NCBI GenBank assembly: GCA_022559845.1 | Contig: CM040118.1 | Location: 266,809,519-266,873,518 of the forward strand | Direction of reading: 5' to 3' | Length of the DNA stretch: 64,000 nt | From: Amorphophallus konjac | Lineage: Eukaryota > Streptophyta > Magnoliopsida > Alismatales > Araceae | In this document: piece by piece, positions 32,629 to 45,071 of the stretch | Layout of the letters: every line of letters begins with the position of its first letter | How positions within the stretch are numbered: the first letter of the stretch is position 1 | The notes under the pieces: generated by a model | What the model was told of the DNA's origin: nothing | Databases searched by the model: none | The model's input: the letters and a program-made list of their open reading frames with translations, nothing else | Position numbers and translations under genes: made by a program

Positions 32629-35000
32629 GGTTCCACGTAGGATGCGCAGGAGCCAGCAGTAACTTCCAGTAAAAATTTTGATATTTATGAGTACTTCCAG
32701 AGGTAGATTATCTCATAGATGGCTAAATTAACGTGTTAGGAACAAAAGCCCTTTGGTTTCTAGTCATTTCATGCACTGTACTTAGAGAATTTGATATTTT
32801 ATTTTGAATGCGCATCTAGGTTATCACTGCATGCATGAACCATGCCTTTAATAAGAAAAGTAAATATTTTTGGTCTAATTCATGTAAACCATGCATCTCC
32901 ATGTGTTTCTTATGATCTATCATGTCTTATCCCTCTATTTAGCATGGTTTTCATTTATCTATTGCCCTAAAATAGGCCTGCCCACACGGGGTTTCTACCT
33001 TCTGTCTGAGAGATAGAAGGTAGTCTAAAGGAAGACTGCTATTTCCTTATATCGGCCGCCCGATAGATCGCTATTTAAATATAGCGGCCGTGTCCGGACT
33101 AGTACTATGTTTCTTTGACCTGCACTCTGTTAACTCTAAACAGTGCACAAATCAGCCCTATTGAATATATGATAAACCTTGGTAAATAGGTTTTATCCCA
33201 AGTTTGGACTTCATATTCGTGATATGGGTCATGTTGTGCATCATCCTTGATAGATTGCATGTCTTACATGTTTTAAATGCTTATTTTAATCTTATGATAA
33301 TTTCATGCTAAAACTCCTATAGTTTGTATTTAAATCATTTTCTCTATGCTCATAGAACATGGTTTATTGTGATTTGTTGATCGTTGTTTCACGCACTTCA
33401 CTCTCATCTACTATCTTTCTAGTTAAGTACATAGCACATATCCTAGTATGTGACTATTAGTTACACTTCCATGTGATAGGAACACCTCTTGTACTTGTGA
33501 ACCTCTCCGCCGGATATTCCTTCTGTCAGACTAGGGGATCATGTTTCAAGGCCTCCGTAAGTCTCCGCGAGCCTGGGATTCTCACTAGGACACCGAGCTG
33601 GTTATACCCTCAAAGCCCAATTGTCTAGAAAGCACTCACATGGCCGGTGTTTTTCTAAGTCCTGGCTAGTTGCGGCCATCAAGGAGACCGCTATTGTCAG
33701 TTAGCCCATGACCACTATCTCCTAGAGTTTTCACTACGTCGACCCTTCCTTCTTTTTGGTGTCGACTCTGTCTAGTTGCGGCCATCCTAGGACCACTACC
33801 TTTTGGTTGCGGCCAGACTAAGACCGTTATCTCAAGAAAACGGCCCACGCATGACTGTTTCTATCTCAAGTGTTCTTAACCCGAGGTTTGACCCATGGGT
33901 TTATTTTACTATGTTCCTAGATGGTCTATGGATTATCTGGACTTAAAAACTTATTCCATAAGTTACTAATGAAATATGAAAGTTAATGAATACGCCGTTA
34001 TGCTGCCGCATTTCTCCCATGGCATAACCTTGTCTTTAATTCATCCTTGAACTCTTATTATCTCGTATTGGCGCGTTCTCTACCTTGGTTACATTATCAT
34101 GAACTATTGTTGAATTGTGCATTATTGGCTGAAACATTTATTTATATCTCATGGAAGTAACTTGATTTATAACATGAAGATGCAGATTGGGCACTGATTG
34201 TGTCCAAGGGCTCGACACTAGCCCCCTCGGCTGATTGTCAGAAACATACTATAAACCATGGGGTATGATGAGCACTGGCGTCGCATTGTGTCGGGAGTAC
34301 TTTTTTTATAAACTGGTGAAATCCATGAGGCAACCTTGTGATAATTTACATGCTTGCTAGTACTTTCTTGTTCGTGACTTTCTAGTGCATAGCCTTTATG
34401 GTTGTGAAGTACATTCTCATGCATGAAAGGCCAAGTTATATTCATATTACATTCTTGATCATGCTCTCATTCTACCTGGACACTCACATCTTTTATGTCT
34501 TGATACTTGTGTTGTTACTTTGGCTTTATGTCGTATGCTTTGCCGCATTTCTTTTACCCTATGTTCTAGAGCTAAATTAATTAATTACTTAAACTATGCC
34601 TTCATGTTGATACGAAGATACCTACTGGGCAAGTGTACTCATTACCCTACTTTTTCAATCTTTTCAGGAAATACTACCGGGTCAGATTCGGACTATACTA
34701 GTGGTGGATTCGAGAGTGACTAAAGTCAAGAGAGAAGCCTAGTAGTGTCACTAGTTAGAATCATGATGTAATTTTTTCCTTTATTGAGTGTAGTCTATCT
34801 TTATGTCAAAAGAGAGTCAAATATTCATGTACCTTGATTATTATCAATAAAATTTGGATTTTTGGTCAATTATGGTGCATTCCTTTTTATGTGGATGTTT
34901 ATTGCGCTCTGATTTATAATGCTAGCTTGAGACATATTGCCGATTGTTCACGTTTCCCCCGAGTTGCTTCCGCTATACACACATGGCTCGGGGCATCACA
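32629..35000 (+). repeat. 5' LTR of element F (3' portion)
   Basis: It ends GGGGCATCACA at 35000, eight bases before a tRNA-Met primer-binding site. Its last 497 bases match the 3' LTR fragment 37142-37638 at equal length with about 20 differences. The 5' part was displaced by insertion of E and probably continues left of 9867. No coding region is seen. Confidence 0.75.
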
Positions 35001-35007
35001 GTTAAGT

Positions 35008-35019
35008 TAGTATCAGAGC
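35008..35019 (+). other. Primer-binding site of F
   Basis: TAGTATCAGAGC matches the initiator tRNA-Met complement at 11 of 12 bases, eight bases after the LTR. Confidence 0.85.
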
Positions 35020-35233
35020 CGAGACATAAGTAAGTCTTAGAAAAATGTCATGTCATAGGCTAAGTCGAAGGGTTAAGGACCCACACCTATGAACTCGAAA
35101 GAAATTTCCAACCCATGTGAGAATGGGTAGAGCTGGGATGAGATAGTTGTTTAAAAATTTTCCCTAGGATAATCCCCACTAATTCTGTAGGAATTAACTA
35201 ATTGATTATTCTCTCAGGTACCTTATTCTCACC

Positions 35234-36199
35234 ATGGCACACAGTGTTAACTGGGATGGGATGCAACAGACTGTTGCAGGTCTTACCCAGGCCCTACAGA
35301 CTGTGGCCCGAGCTGGCGCGAGGGCTAGTGTTGGCGATCTGCACCAGAACTTTTGGAGTTTAAATCCTCCGTGATTCTCTGGCTCCTCCAATCCGGATGA
35401 AGCCGAAAAATGGATGGACGAAATGGAGCGAATCTTTAATGTTATGCAATGTGCGGACCGGGAGAAGGTCCTTCTACCTACATTTCAACTACATAAAGAT
35501 GCCCGAACATGGTGGAAAGCTACATCGGCTCCTATCCAGAATAGGGAACTTACTTGGGCGGGGTTTCTTGAACTATTCCGTGCCAAGTACTTCTCCGAGC
35601 ATGTTAAGGAGCGAAAGGTTGTGGAATTCGCTCCTCCATGCCAAGGCATGATGTCGGTGGCAGAATATGAACTACAATTCTCCCGCCTTGCCCCTTATGC
35701 CCAACATCTAGTGAGCACAGACATCTTAAAGGCAAATCGGTTCTTGGACAGTTTAAGGCCCGATTTTATTCAACAATTAGGACCGTAAAATATCCGTACA
35801 TACACAAAAATGGTCCAATGGGCGTATCTATGTGAGGAGACCTTAGAGAAGGTCAAAAAGTACAAAATCAAGGGTGAAGAGTCCAGCTGGAAGTCGGATC
35901 GGCGAGGAAAGAAAGAGAAGTTCAACATCACGCAGTCTTAGAAATCTCGTGATAGTAAGAAGGGGTCCCGAAATTGGAGTGGTAGTGGCAATCACAATAA
36001 TAAGAAGGCGAAGGAGGAAGACAAGCAAGTCATGACGGCTTACTCATTCTGTGAGAAATTTGACCATTTGGCCGAGGAATGCTGGAAGCGTCTAGGCGCC
36101 TGCTTATACTGTGGCAGTCGGGAGCATCGTATGTCGGACTGTCATCTCATGAAGGACCAATCTTCTAGTGGTGGGTGCAAGCGACAAGCACGTCTTAAT
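35234..36199 (+). pseudogene. F Gag with premature stops
   Basis: ATG at 35234 (MAHSVNWDGMQQTVAGL) opens a Tekay-type Gag: capsid pieces WMDEMERIFNVMQCADRE, ARTWWKA and FLELFRAKYFSEHV, then the knuckles CEKFDHLAEEC (first Cys position altered) and CLYCGSREHRMSDC. Stops interrupt the frame at 35372-35374 (TGA in place of Arg), 35786-35788 (TAA) and 35939-35941 (TAG). The frame itself is conserved throughout, so decay is by substitution only. Confidence 0.85.
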
Positions 36200-37139
36200 G
36201 ATGTTCTTGATGAAGAAGCGCCCAAGAATGATGGACTATTGGAAGGTACCGTTCACATTTATTCACATCCTGCATTTATGTTATTTGATACTGGTGCCTC
36301 TCATTCTTTCATATCTACTACCTTTGCAAAAACCTTGCCAATTGCATCTATTCCTCTACCTTCAGACCTAGCCATAAGTACACCCTTAGGTATGGGAACT
36401 AAATTAACAACTTACTATCCAGAGAGTGAGGTAACAATAGAAGGCCATAACCTCCCCGCAAACTTAGTATGCCTTAACATGGAAGGTTATGATGCTATTC
36501 TAGGTATCGATTGGCTTGTCGAACACTATGCCGAGATCAATTGTTGTAATAGGAGAATTTCTTTCCATAAACCCGACCTTCCAAAATTCTCTTTCCTTGG
36601 AATCAAATATACAAAACACCATGCTCTTATTTCCTCTCTCCACACCTGCAAACTCATTTCGTAAGGATGTGAAGTTTTTATTGCTTCTGTAGTCATTACC
36701 GAGCCCAAGGAAATCCTTATAGAAGAAATTCTCATCGTAAAAGAATTCCTTGATGTTTTCCCCTCTGACTTACCTGGTCTACCACCCGAAAGGGAAGTCG
36801 ATTTTTCTATTGAACTCAAACCCGGAGCAGCACTTGTGTCAAAGGCCCCTTATAGGATGTCCCCCACAGAGCTCAAGGAACTAAAGAATCAACTTCAGGA
36901 GTTGCTGGAGAAAGGCTTCATTCGACCAAGCACATCCCCATGTGGTGCGCCGGTCCTATTTGTTAGGAAGAAGGATGGATCTCTCAGGCTATGCATTGAT
37001 TACCGATAGTTAAATCAACTTACCATCAAAAACAAGTACCCACTACCGCGTATTGATGAGCTGTGGATGTTTTGGCTGCCTTGTATATAAAGGAAATTGT
37101 TAGACTACATGGAGTCCCTGTCACTATTATATCTCTCAG
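36200..37139 (+). pseudogene. F protease, RT start and an integrase scrap
   Basis: The frame continues from Gag. The protease active site is LFDTGASHSFIS (about 36270-36310), followed by AILGIDWLVEH. RT entry motifs follow: [52 protein letters not shown] and LCIDYR, with TAA at 36662-36664 and a TAG replacing Gln just after LCIDYR. After PRIDEL (about 37064) the DNA jumps to integrase-derived sequence and then, at about 37138, into the LTR. The RT catalytic centre and RNase H are absent. Confidence 0.85.
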
Positions 37140-37141
37140 GC

Positions 37142-37638
37142 TACTTGTGTTGTTACTTTGGCTTTATGTCGTATGCTTTGCCGCATTTCTTTTACCCTAT
37201 GTTCTAGAGCTAAATTAATTAATTACTTAAACTATGCCTTCATGTTGATACGAAGATACCTACTGGGCAAGTGTACTTATTACCCTACTTTTTCAATCTT
37301 TTCAGAAAATACTACCGGGTCAGATTCGGACTATACTAGTGGCAGATCCGAGAGTGACTAAAGTCAAGAGAGAAGCCTAGTAGTGTCACTAGTTAGAATC
37401 ATGATGTAATATTTTCCTTTATTGAGTCTAGTCTATCTTTATGTCAAAAGAGAGTCAAACATTCATGTACCTTGATTATTATCAATAAAAGTTGGATTTT
37501 TTGTCAATTATGGTGCATTCCTTTTTATGTGGATGTTTATTGAGCTTTGATTTATATTGTTAGCTTGAGGCGTATTGCCGACTGTTCACGTTTCCCCCGA
37601 GTTGCTTCTGCTGTACACACATGGCTCGGGGCATGACA
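37142..37638 (+). repeat. 3' LTR fragment of F
   Basis: 497 bases collinear with 34504-35000, ending GGGGCATGACA. It includes the TTTTCAGRAAATACTACCGG block and an AATAAAA signal near 37485. Confidence 0.88.
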
Positions 37639-38394
37639 CATAAAGAGGTTCAACCCACCTCGTCTCAGCCTTCTCCAAAGGAATCTACTAGGAAAGCCAA
37701 CCAGGGCATACCCCCAGAAGCCTCTATCTCTACTAAATCCATTTTAGCTAGCGTCTCCCATAGTATTGAGACACTATGCAATGAAATAGATGATATCAAG
37801 ATTAATGTTCAACATTTCTATGAGTACATGTATGAAGTGGTTGAAGATGTTGAAAGGAAAATTATTGATTCTCATGGACAGGTTGAGCAGAAGTTACTTG
37901 ATGTCCAAAGTGACCTAACAGCTAGTTGTCAAGCTACCAATCAGACTACAGAACAAGTTGAAGAAAAAATAATTGCAGCCCTAAGTGATATCTTAGAAAC
38001 TCTTCGAGTAGACTGTGAGCATTTTGTAAACATCAAGAATCAATTTCTATCTATTTTCGGAGCTCAGCAGTCTGCTCTTAGTCAACTCAGATCTAGTCAT
38101 TCCTCTGTTGAGGCAAAGTTAAATGATTTAAGGAATAGAGTTGAGGCAGATATGCAGAGCCAACACCAGGAACTTCATAAAATGAAGAATATGATAAAGG
38201 CAAATCAAAATCTCTTGGTAGTAGTTTTTGCTCAGCTTTAAGGAATTTCAGCAAGTCTGACAAGAGCACCACCTCAACTAGCTGGTTCGCCATCGGATAT
38301 TCCATCACCTATTTTTTCTCCATCTCCACTATCCTCTCCTCGTATTCCAAGTTCTCCTCCTACTTCCGCTTCTATTCCACCTCTCTCATCTCCA
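37639..38394 (+). pseudogene. G: coiled-coil ORF remnant of an older unknown element
   Basis: After the F LTR an open frame runs to TAA at 38239-38241. It then continues in frame after the stop as a Pro/Ser-rich tail (SPSDIPSPIFSPSPLSSPR) until 38394. The first 200 codons have heptad-like hydrophobic spacing without Pro (ETLCNEIDDIKINVQHFYEYM; VEAKLNDLRNRVEADMQSQHQ), which predicts a long coiled coil. The first six codons, from the apparent ATG at 37621, belong to the F LTR, so the native start was displaced by F. This layout resembles extra 3' ORFs of some plant LTR elements. I cannot assign a family. Confidence 0.5.
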
Positions 38395-40761
38395 TGTCAC
38401 ACCCAGGATCTGAGCACCGATAGGAATCTGACAAACTTGAATCCCGGCCCGCTACCCACGAGCCACGAGGCTCGAAAGGGTGATTTGGTGTCGTGGGAGT
38501 ATACAAGAATCTAAAGTAATTGCAGAGAAATAAGGTGCAACATTTTATTAATTACAGGAATTAAACAATTACACATTCATCAATTTAACAATCATATAGT
38601 CCAGAAGTTCTATGTCCAATACGAGTACAGTCCAACAAGAAAGAAAAGTACAACAATACATGGCATACCCCATCTTTGGCAAACTGGCAGCTAAGGATGG
38701 CTACTGGAGCCACATTGAGCCTCGGAAGCACTATGAGTAAGATGTGCCTCACCTGAAAAATAAAGGGGGTGAGCCTCATCTCATCGGCTCATTAGGGGTC
38801 TCGTGGATCCCCACCTTACACAACATTAGTGACAACAATAGCAACGAAAATAACAATGACATGAATAATAATTTAAATGGCAGGAATGTAATAAATGAAC
38901 AATTAAATAACAATATATAAGTTTTCCATTCAAACCAAGCGACAAGGGAAACACGACTACACGAGGTGAAACTAACTCCCAGCTAGGCACAATGGTTCAC
39001 CCTCGAAGGCTAAGACACCACGCCACTACGGTAAGAAACAAGAGTCACTACACCTCAGGTGACAGGAGAACAACCCACTAGAAGTAAGGTCGGATGTGTC
39101 CACTGACATCTTAGTCCACGCCTCAGGTGTCTCCCACTCGCCTCAACACAGTAACTAAGACACTCTGCATAGGTAACCACTGGACAAGGACTAGCTGGGG
39201 TTGCACTCGTCAGCGCAGGTCCACACGCCCCAACCAAGTGTGCACACATAGACACTCTGCTCTAAGTCAAGTCCTCTAGATAGTTCCCCCCTAGCCCGGA
39301 CTTAGGTTGCAAAGGCAAGGGGCCCTACGATGGTAACCAACCTAAAAACTGTCTCATCGGGACAGCCACTCCACCTCTCCCAAGTTGGTCGACACTATAT
39401 ATCGTAAAGAAGGCTACGACTTGTGGGGGGCCACTCACGCAGAGACTCAACGTAAAACGAGGATCACCGAGGTATCACCAAGTCACACACACATCCATCG
39501 CACGTATCTCAAGTTGCAGGGCGATCTACATCTGCTAAACAGAAAGATAGATGGCTAACCAGTTACGCTAGCGGCTATCGGAGATTGAACATAATTTGCA
39601 TTTTACCCTTCATGAGAAATTTGGATAAACCAAATCTAGAAATTTGATCATAGGGCGTCCACCCTCATGGTTGCCCTTACCAGGCCTAGACAGCCACCAT
39701 TTAACCCATTTTTATATATGTTAATGTTAATTTGTAGTGTTGGGGTAAGATTCGAACAAACAGGGGTCGAAATAGCCAATCTGTGCATGGGTCGGTGAAC
39801 CGGTCTGGGGAATCGGTAGACCGGTCCCCCAGGGATTGGTCAACCAATTTCCCTGTACAGGATCTACTCAGAGGTTGGTTGACCGATCTAGGAAATCGAT
39901 CGGCTGAAGAGCCAGTTTGGTTGACCGAACTAAGGGGTCATTTGATCGCTCTGGCTGTTGTCCCTCTCACGGCTTTGGGCCGAAATGGTTGATTGTTCCA
40001 GTGGAAAGCTCGACTGTTTCTGGCGAGCCTCGAAGGTGACCTCTTCTAAGCATACCATTCTACGCCCGTCTTGCCTCATTGGGAGTGGGAGACATGGAGA
40101 ACCACTCCCTGATGTCTAAACCACCAAACCAAAAATGACCGCTTGAAATGGCGAATCCATCGCTTACCTCAAAACATGTTAATTTCCCCACACAAGAATG
40201 AAACCCTCTCATTCTCTCCGAAATCAACACGGAATGGCGGGAAAGTGCATGGGGAGGGTGAAGGGTCCATCCCCATACCTCAAATGACACTTTGTCACCT
40301 GGGAAACTCCGATCTCTTGTCAAACCATGCCAAAACCCAAACCGATCACGCAAACCACGACCTCCCTTGTGCGAACCACCTTCTCCTTGCTCCCATGAGC
40401 CACCACCCACTGCCGTCGTAGCTTAGCCACGCTCCCTCACACTCCACCATCTGCAGCCAGGGGAGGGGAGGTGAGAAAGGGAGAGGAATAGAAGAGGAGG
40501 CGGTGAGAATAGAAGAGAGGGGGGAAAGGGGGGGACATTGGGGTTTAAAAGGAGTTTTGAGGGTTTTCCAAAAAAAACCCCCAAAAAGCAAAATCGCTTA
40601 AATCCCCATTCGCTCACGAATTCGGGCCTAATGACAGTGAAAAATCCCAAAACAACTCAGCACCTTATTCAAAAACTGAAATTTATAATTTAAAAAATAA
40701 AATATTCACAAAATAGATCTGACGCCCGATAATCACGATCCAAATGAAGTCCCGCGATCAA
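38395..40761 (-). repeat. K: Gypsy-type LTR fragment
   Basis: It starts TGTCACACCCAGG and shares the layout of the minus-oriented Tekay LTRs of B and C: a CACCTGAAAAATAAAGGGGGTGAGC block near 38749 matches the CACCTGAAAAGCCTGG block of B and C. It contains GGTCAACC and GGTTGACC palindrome-like motifs at 39780-39930. It has no primer-binding site and no coding region, and is cut at 40761 by the Copia-H LTR. It is either a solo LTR or a truncated element. Confidence 0.6.
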
Positions 40762-42268
40762 TGACACCCAAGAGGGGGGGTGAATTGGGTGATTACAGAT
40801 TTTAAGAAAACTTTATTCGATTTAAGGCAAGTATGATAAACTAGCAATTATCAAATTGAGATCTGATGTAGAGTAAAATAAATCTAAAAAAATCAACCAC
40901 CACAATAGCTCTTTGGTACTAGGCAGAGTTTGGGAATCTGAAGATTCTCTCACGCAAGGTGCTATCTTCCTGATAAGACTAACCTTGTCGATCTGAACCC
41001 ACCTTTTGATATACCAAAGATCTAATGTGAAGTTGGTAAGATATGCTAGATCTAACGTAAGAAATACAAAGGGTTTAACAACGTGTGAACTTGCACAGAA
41101 GGGTGATAGGGGAAAAGTATCAAACCACACATGAGACAATGATTTTTAGGTGGTTCGGATGCAGCGACGGCAACCTATGTCCACCCCTCACGATCTGTGA
41201 GGATTCATACACTATCTTGTAAAGGATTACAAGATCAAAACACACACACACACTCGTGGGGAGTTTGGAACTCCCACGAAGGTGCACAAGCACCAATCCA
41301 CACTGAATCTAACAGAAAACAACACACACACATGGTCTGCGAAGATCCACACACACACGAATGTTTAGAGATTACAAACAACAACACTTGAAGCTCAAGA
41401 GATTTGAAAAGGAAATACAAAGGAAAAATTCTGATTTAAGCTCCCCCTTAGTGGATGAAGAGAATCTTTGATGAAGCTTGCTTCTTAGCTCGATTTATAC
41501 TTGAATGGCTTTAGGACGATCTTCAAATGCTTGAGATTTGATGAAGAATGCTTGGATGAAACATTGTTCACGGAACTCTTCCTGCATCACTCTTTCTCCC
41601 TTGGTAGCCCCCTTTGATCTCCCTTAAGTGATTAGGTTTTTTTTTACCCCAATGAGATATTTTATACATCTTAAATAAGAGACAAGCCAGGAACTAGATC
41701 CACAAATCATGGCATGTCTGGTGTCTTTGGGATTAAAAAATCCATGGAGAAGGGCTTCCCACGTTGAAGAAACACAAAGTCAACAATTACTGCCTCGGGG
41801 GGTTCGGTCGACCGGATGTGTGAGGTCGGTCAACCTAACTATAAAAGACTGTAGGTTTTAGATCCCTGGTAATTTCGGTCGATCGAGCCATGCCCTTAGG
41901 TCGACCGAACTGTGACAGTTCTGTAGATTTATGATCCCTGGAAATTTAGGTCGACCGAATCATGCCCATTGGTCGACCGAACTCTGGAAAACAAAAAAAA
42001 TGAATTATTAGCCTAATAAATCATATCCATATGACAAGAGCTTCATGTCCTCATTCAATTCATGCATTTTGGTTTTCATCTGGCTTTGATTATGCATTTG
42101 GAGATGTTCATTTGAGCTTCATATCCATTCTAACATTTAGGCTTTTACCAATACACAAAGTGGCCTTATACACATTCAAAGCTTGCTCGTGATCACTTCG
42201 ACATGGCACGAGATGAAAATTGAGTTTAGGGTTTTGTTATCATCAAAATCACTTGGAGAAACTCAACA
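40762..42268 (-). repeat. 3' LTR of Copia-H (1507 bp)
   Basis: In the plus reading it is bounded by TGACACCCAAGAGGGGGGG and GAAACTCAACA. The internal polypurine tract follows directly (ATCTCCCCCTTTTTTATGATG), exactly as in Copia-1, so this is the 3' LTR of a minus-strand Copia element. It contains CA-rich runs (41235-41370) and repeated GGTCGACCGAA motifs (41805-41985). Confidence 0.8.
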
Positions 42269-43257
42269 ATCTCCCCCTTTTTTATGATGACAAAACTCTA
42301 GAAGGAAGGTACATTCGCATGCCGTGAGAATGGATTAAGGACAGTAACCAAACTCCAATCGGTCAAGCAATTCATTCATCCAAAACCGTTTCAATCATTC
42401 TAATGCGCCCAATTTGTGTGAAAGAAGAGAAGACCAATATATGTGCCAAAACCAATTGCATCTCATTCACTTAAGTTTGAATTACAAAATACATTGACAT
42501 AGACATGATGCAAGACACGAAGTGACCAGACCAACGGGATGCAAGATGGCAAACACACATGTAAACATACATGATGTAGAACATATATAAACCTGACTAG
42601 CTACTTTTCCCCCTTTGGCATCATCAAAAGAGGGGATATGATAGACTAACAATAGACCCAAAAGACACACAACCCAAGTACAACAGTCTAGAGGAAGGAA
42701 GCAAACGAAAATCCTCATGGCTCATCGGCAGGTCACTAATCCACTGGAGGAGGCTGATAGCCAAGGCAGCGCCTAATATCAGTAATAGAATGGTCCTGGA
42801 ACTGAATCTGATACTGAATGGTGGAAATGGAGTGGTCACGGGGTATGTCACGGTGCGACATATCAAGAAGTGTGGTATTCGTGATACGGAAGGCCTGGCT
42901 AGAATCTGCATGACTGTCGATGAGGGTGGTCATATGGGTGGAGAGAGTGGTCATCTGTATGGATAGGGTGTCCAAGGCTGTGGAGAATGAATCAACCCGA
43001 CCTGTCATGTCATCAAGCATATCACCCATAGCGTCTATGTGATCCCCAATGGTAGAGAGCTAGCTCCCAAAGGTGTCCACTTGAGTCTCTAGCCCAGTAA
43101 GACGCCTGTCAAAAGTCTCATAGTCTACCCAAGAGTGCTGTCTGGCCCCCTGAGTAGAAGACTCCCCACGAAAGAACTGTGGTTGGGGAGGCATCTCTGG
43201 ATCCATATGATGAGGTGAAGGTGGTGGTGGCTGATCCTCCGCCTGGACTGGAGGGGG
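42269..43257 (-). mobile_element. Copia-H internal 3' end, cut by D
   Basis: About 1 kb of the 3' end of a minus-strand Copia element. It has two polypurine tracts, one adjacent to the LTR (42269-42284) and one at 42609-42615 (CCCCCTTTGGCATCATC, plus strand), the Sirevirus-like pattern again. D interrupts it at 43258. The upstream genes should reappear beyond the window on the far side of D. Confidence 0.7.
42736..43029 (-). pseudogene. Copia-H 3' ORF fragment, coiled-coil-like
   Basis: This 97-codon frame (MGDMLDDMTGRVDSFSTALD..., ending LGYQPPPVD) shows alternating Thr and hydrophobic heptads. Upstream to about 43255 the reading continues with Pro- and Gln-rich sequence and at least one stop. 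It lies between pol (not in the window) and the 3' LTR, where an extra ORF sits in some Sireviruses. No transmembrane segment is seen, so an envelope-like role is not supported. Confidence 0.4.
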
Positions 43258-44455
43258 CGTAGCACCCCCGATAAAATGATAGAGAAATTGAACTTTTTAA
43301 ATAAATAAATCCTACATGAAGGCCTTATAAAAATAAACATACATTGTGAGGACAACTATATAAATATACCAAGCCCAACATGAAGGCCACCTTACAGCCA
43401 ACACATAGATGACGTATGGGGGTTTTCCCCTTTTCCATACCAAGGGAAGGGGCGCCCCTTTACCAGGGCGCCATCTACCAAATAGAGCCTCCACAGAAGG
43501 GTGCCAATTCCTTCAAAGGGGACCACAAACCTATATATATAATACATCTTCTGCAGACCCATGTGATGGCTCAACTTTTGTCTAAAGACATAGCAATGGG
43601 CACCCCCTTGTAAGGGCGTCAATTCCTATATGTACTCCAAACCCGTCCTTTGAGACACAAATAGCCTCATTTAGCTGGCAATGCACCATCCTCTGGCCGT
43701 GGATAGCAAGATTCTTGGATCTTGTTCCCCCAACTGGACCCTCAAGGTAATAAACCCATGCTTTTACGTTGGCCACAAAATTTCCTATAATTATTCTCTC
43801 CGTAGCACATGCAGAGGCTACTACCGTTATCACCATTGCCCGTAGAAGGGAATATCTCACTTCTTTTCTTCAAAAGACGTGAAGGAGCATCTTCCTCCTA
43901 CATTCTACGTCCTGTTGCTGAAGCTTTGCGGCGGAGAACGTGTGTTTCCCTTATTTTATCTGAAGCTCTGTGCGAAGGGCTGGGCTTCGATTTCTTTATT
44001 CTTACCACCTGTACCACGTTTGTCACTCCAAAAAGGTAGGTTTTCTCAAGATCTGGCCTAACTAGTAGCTTAAATAGGGTCAACAAGCATGATTAGCAGT
44101 AGTTTAGTTCCATTTTCTATATTATATAGTTCCTGACATACTGGTTTTCGCAGTAGTTATTCCATCTTGCATATTATATAGCCCTGATATACCTGTCTCT
44201 CGCAGTAGTTAGTTTCATAATTAATAATCACTCTTGCTTAGAAAATTAATATCTATAGAACTAAACCATAAAATTTATGCATGAGTAGGATTTTGACATC
44301 CTGCAATTTTACTCTACCTATCCATGTCCTTAATTCTTGATTTCGAGAAACTTTGAAAACATGAATAGTAACTTGTATCTCAAACGTACCTGTCTGGTGT
44401 GAAGCATGAGCCCAACTGAAGGGCGCCCCTGACCAGGGCGCCAATTACATCAATT

Positions 44456-44722
44456 GAAGACTCTCTGCAGAGTCTTCATTTAAATGAAGACCCTGCAGAG
44501 GGGCGCCATTTACAAGAGCCATTCACAAGAATTGAAGACTCTCTATAGAGTCTTCATTTAAATGAAGACTCTACAGAGGGGCGCCATTTACAAGAGCCAT
44601 TCACAAGAATTGAAGACTCTGCATAGTCTTCATTTAAATGAAGACATTGCAGAGGGGCGCCAATTACAAGAACTGAAGAAAGAATTGAAGACTCTCTGCA
44701 GAGTCTTCATTTAAATGAAGAC
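44456..44722. repeat. Four repeat units containing perfect palindromes
   Basis: Each unit has GAAGACTCT...AGTCTTC followed by ATTTAAAT and GAAGAC, so GTCTTCATTTAAATGAAGAC, a perfect 20-bp palindrome, recurs four times (first at 44472-44491). In the second unit the palindrome extends to 26 bp. The units are separated by GGGGCGCCATTTACAAGAG-like spacers. Strong cruciform or hairpin potential. Confidence 0.9.
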
Positions 44723-45071
44723 ACTGTAGAGGGGTGGCAATTCCTTTTCCAAAAATTTATAAACACCATGTTTAGAAAATTCATATCTATGAAACTAAAA
44801 CCCAATAATTCTGCATGAGCATGATTTTGAACTCCCAATAATTTTCTCTGTCTACCCATGACCTTGCTTCCTGATTTCGTGAAACTTTGACATTATGAAT
44901 AGTGTTATGAGTCTTAAAATGTACCTGCCCGGTGCAAATACATCCAGAAGAATTGGCGGCCAAGCCTGGGGCGCCAATTAGTTTGAATGGTGACCCTCTA
45001 GAGGGTTGTCATTTAAATGAAGACTCTCTGGAAAGGTGCCATTTTCCCTTTATATATTTATATAGAATTCC

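Larger units (their letters stand above)
35001..37638 (+). mobile_element. Element F: decayed, internally deleted Tekay-like Gypsy (body and 3' end)
   Basis: Primer-binding site, Gag, protease and the RT start are collinear with C and D. The sequence then jumps near 37064 from RT (PRIDEL) into integrase (about 25 residues, VDVLAALYIKE-like) and near 37138 from integrase into the middle of the 3' LTR. Roughly 1.3 kb of pol, the integrase end and most of the 3' LTR are therefore missing. The two LTR ends differ at about 4% of sites by eye, older than C. Confidence 0.85.

Noticed and set aside
40423..40650. Minus-strand ORF rich in Phe, Pro and Ser
   Set aside because: Derived from a purine-rich stretch of LTR K; no homologous pattern and overlaps another frame.
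41235..41370. CACACA-rich microsatellite
   Set aside because: Short, interrupted, and part of the Copia-H LTR; listed there and not as a separate repeat.
42736..43029. Envelope-like gene in Copia-H
   Set aside because: No signal peptide or transmembrane segment is visible; kept only as a coiled-coil-like fragment.
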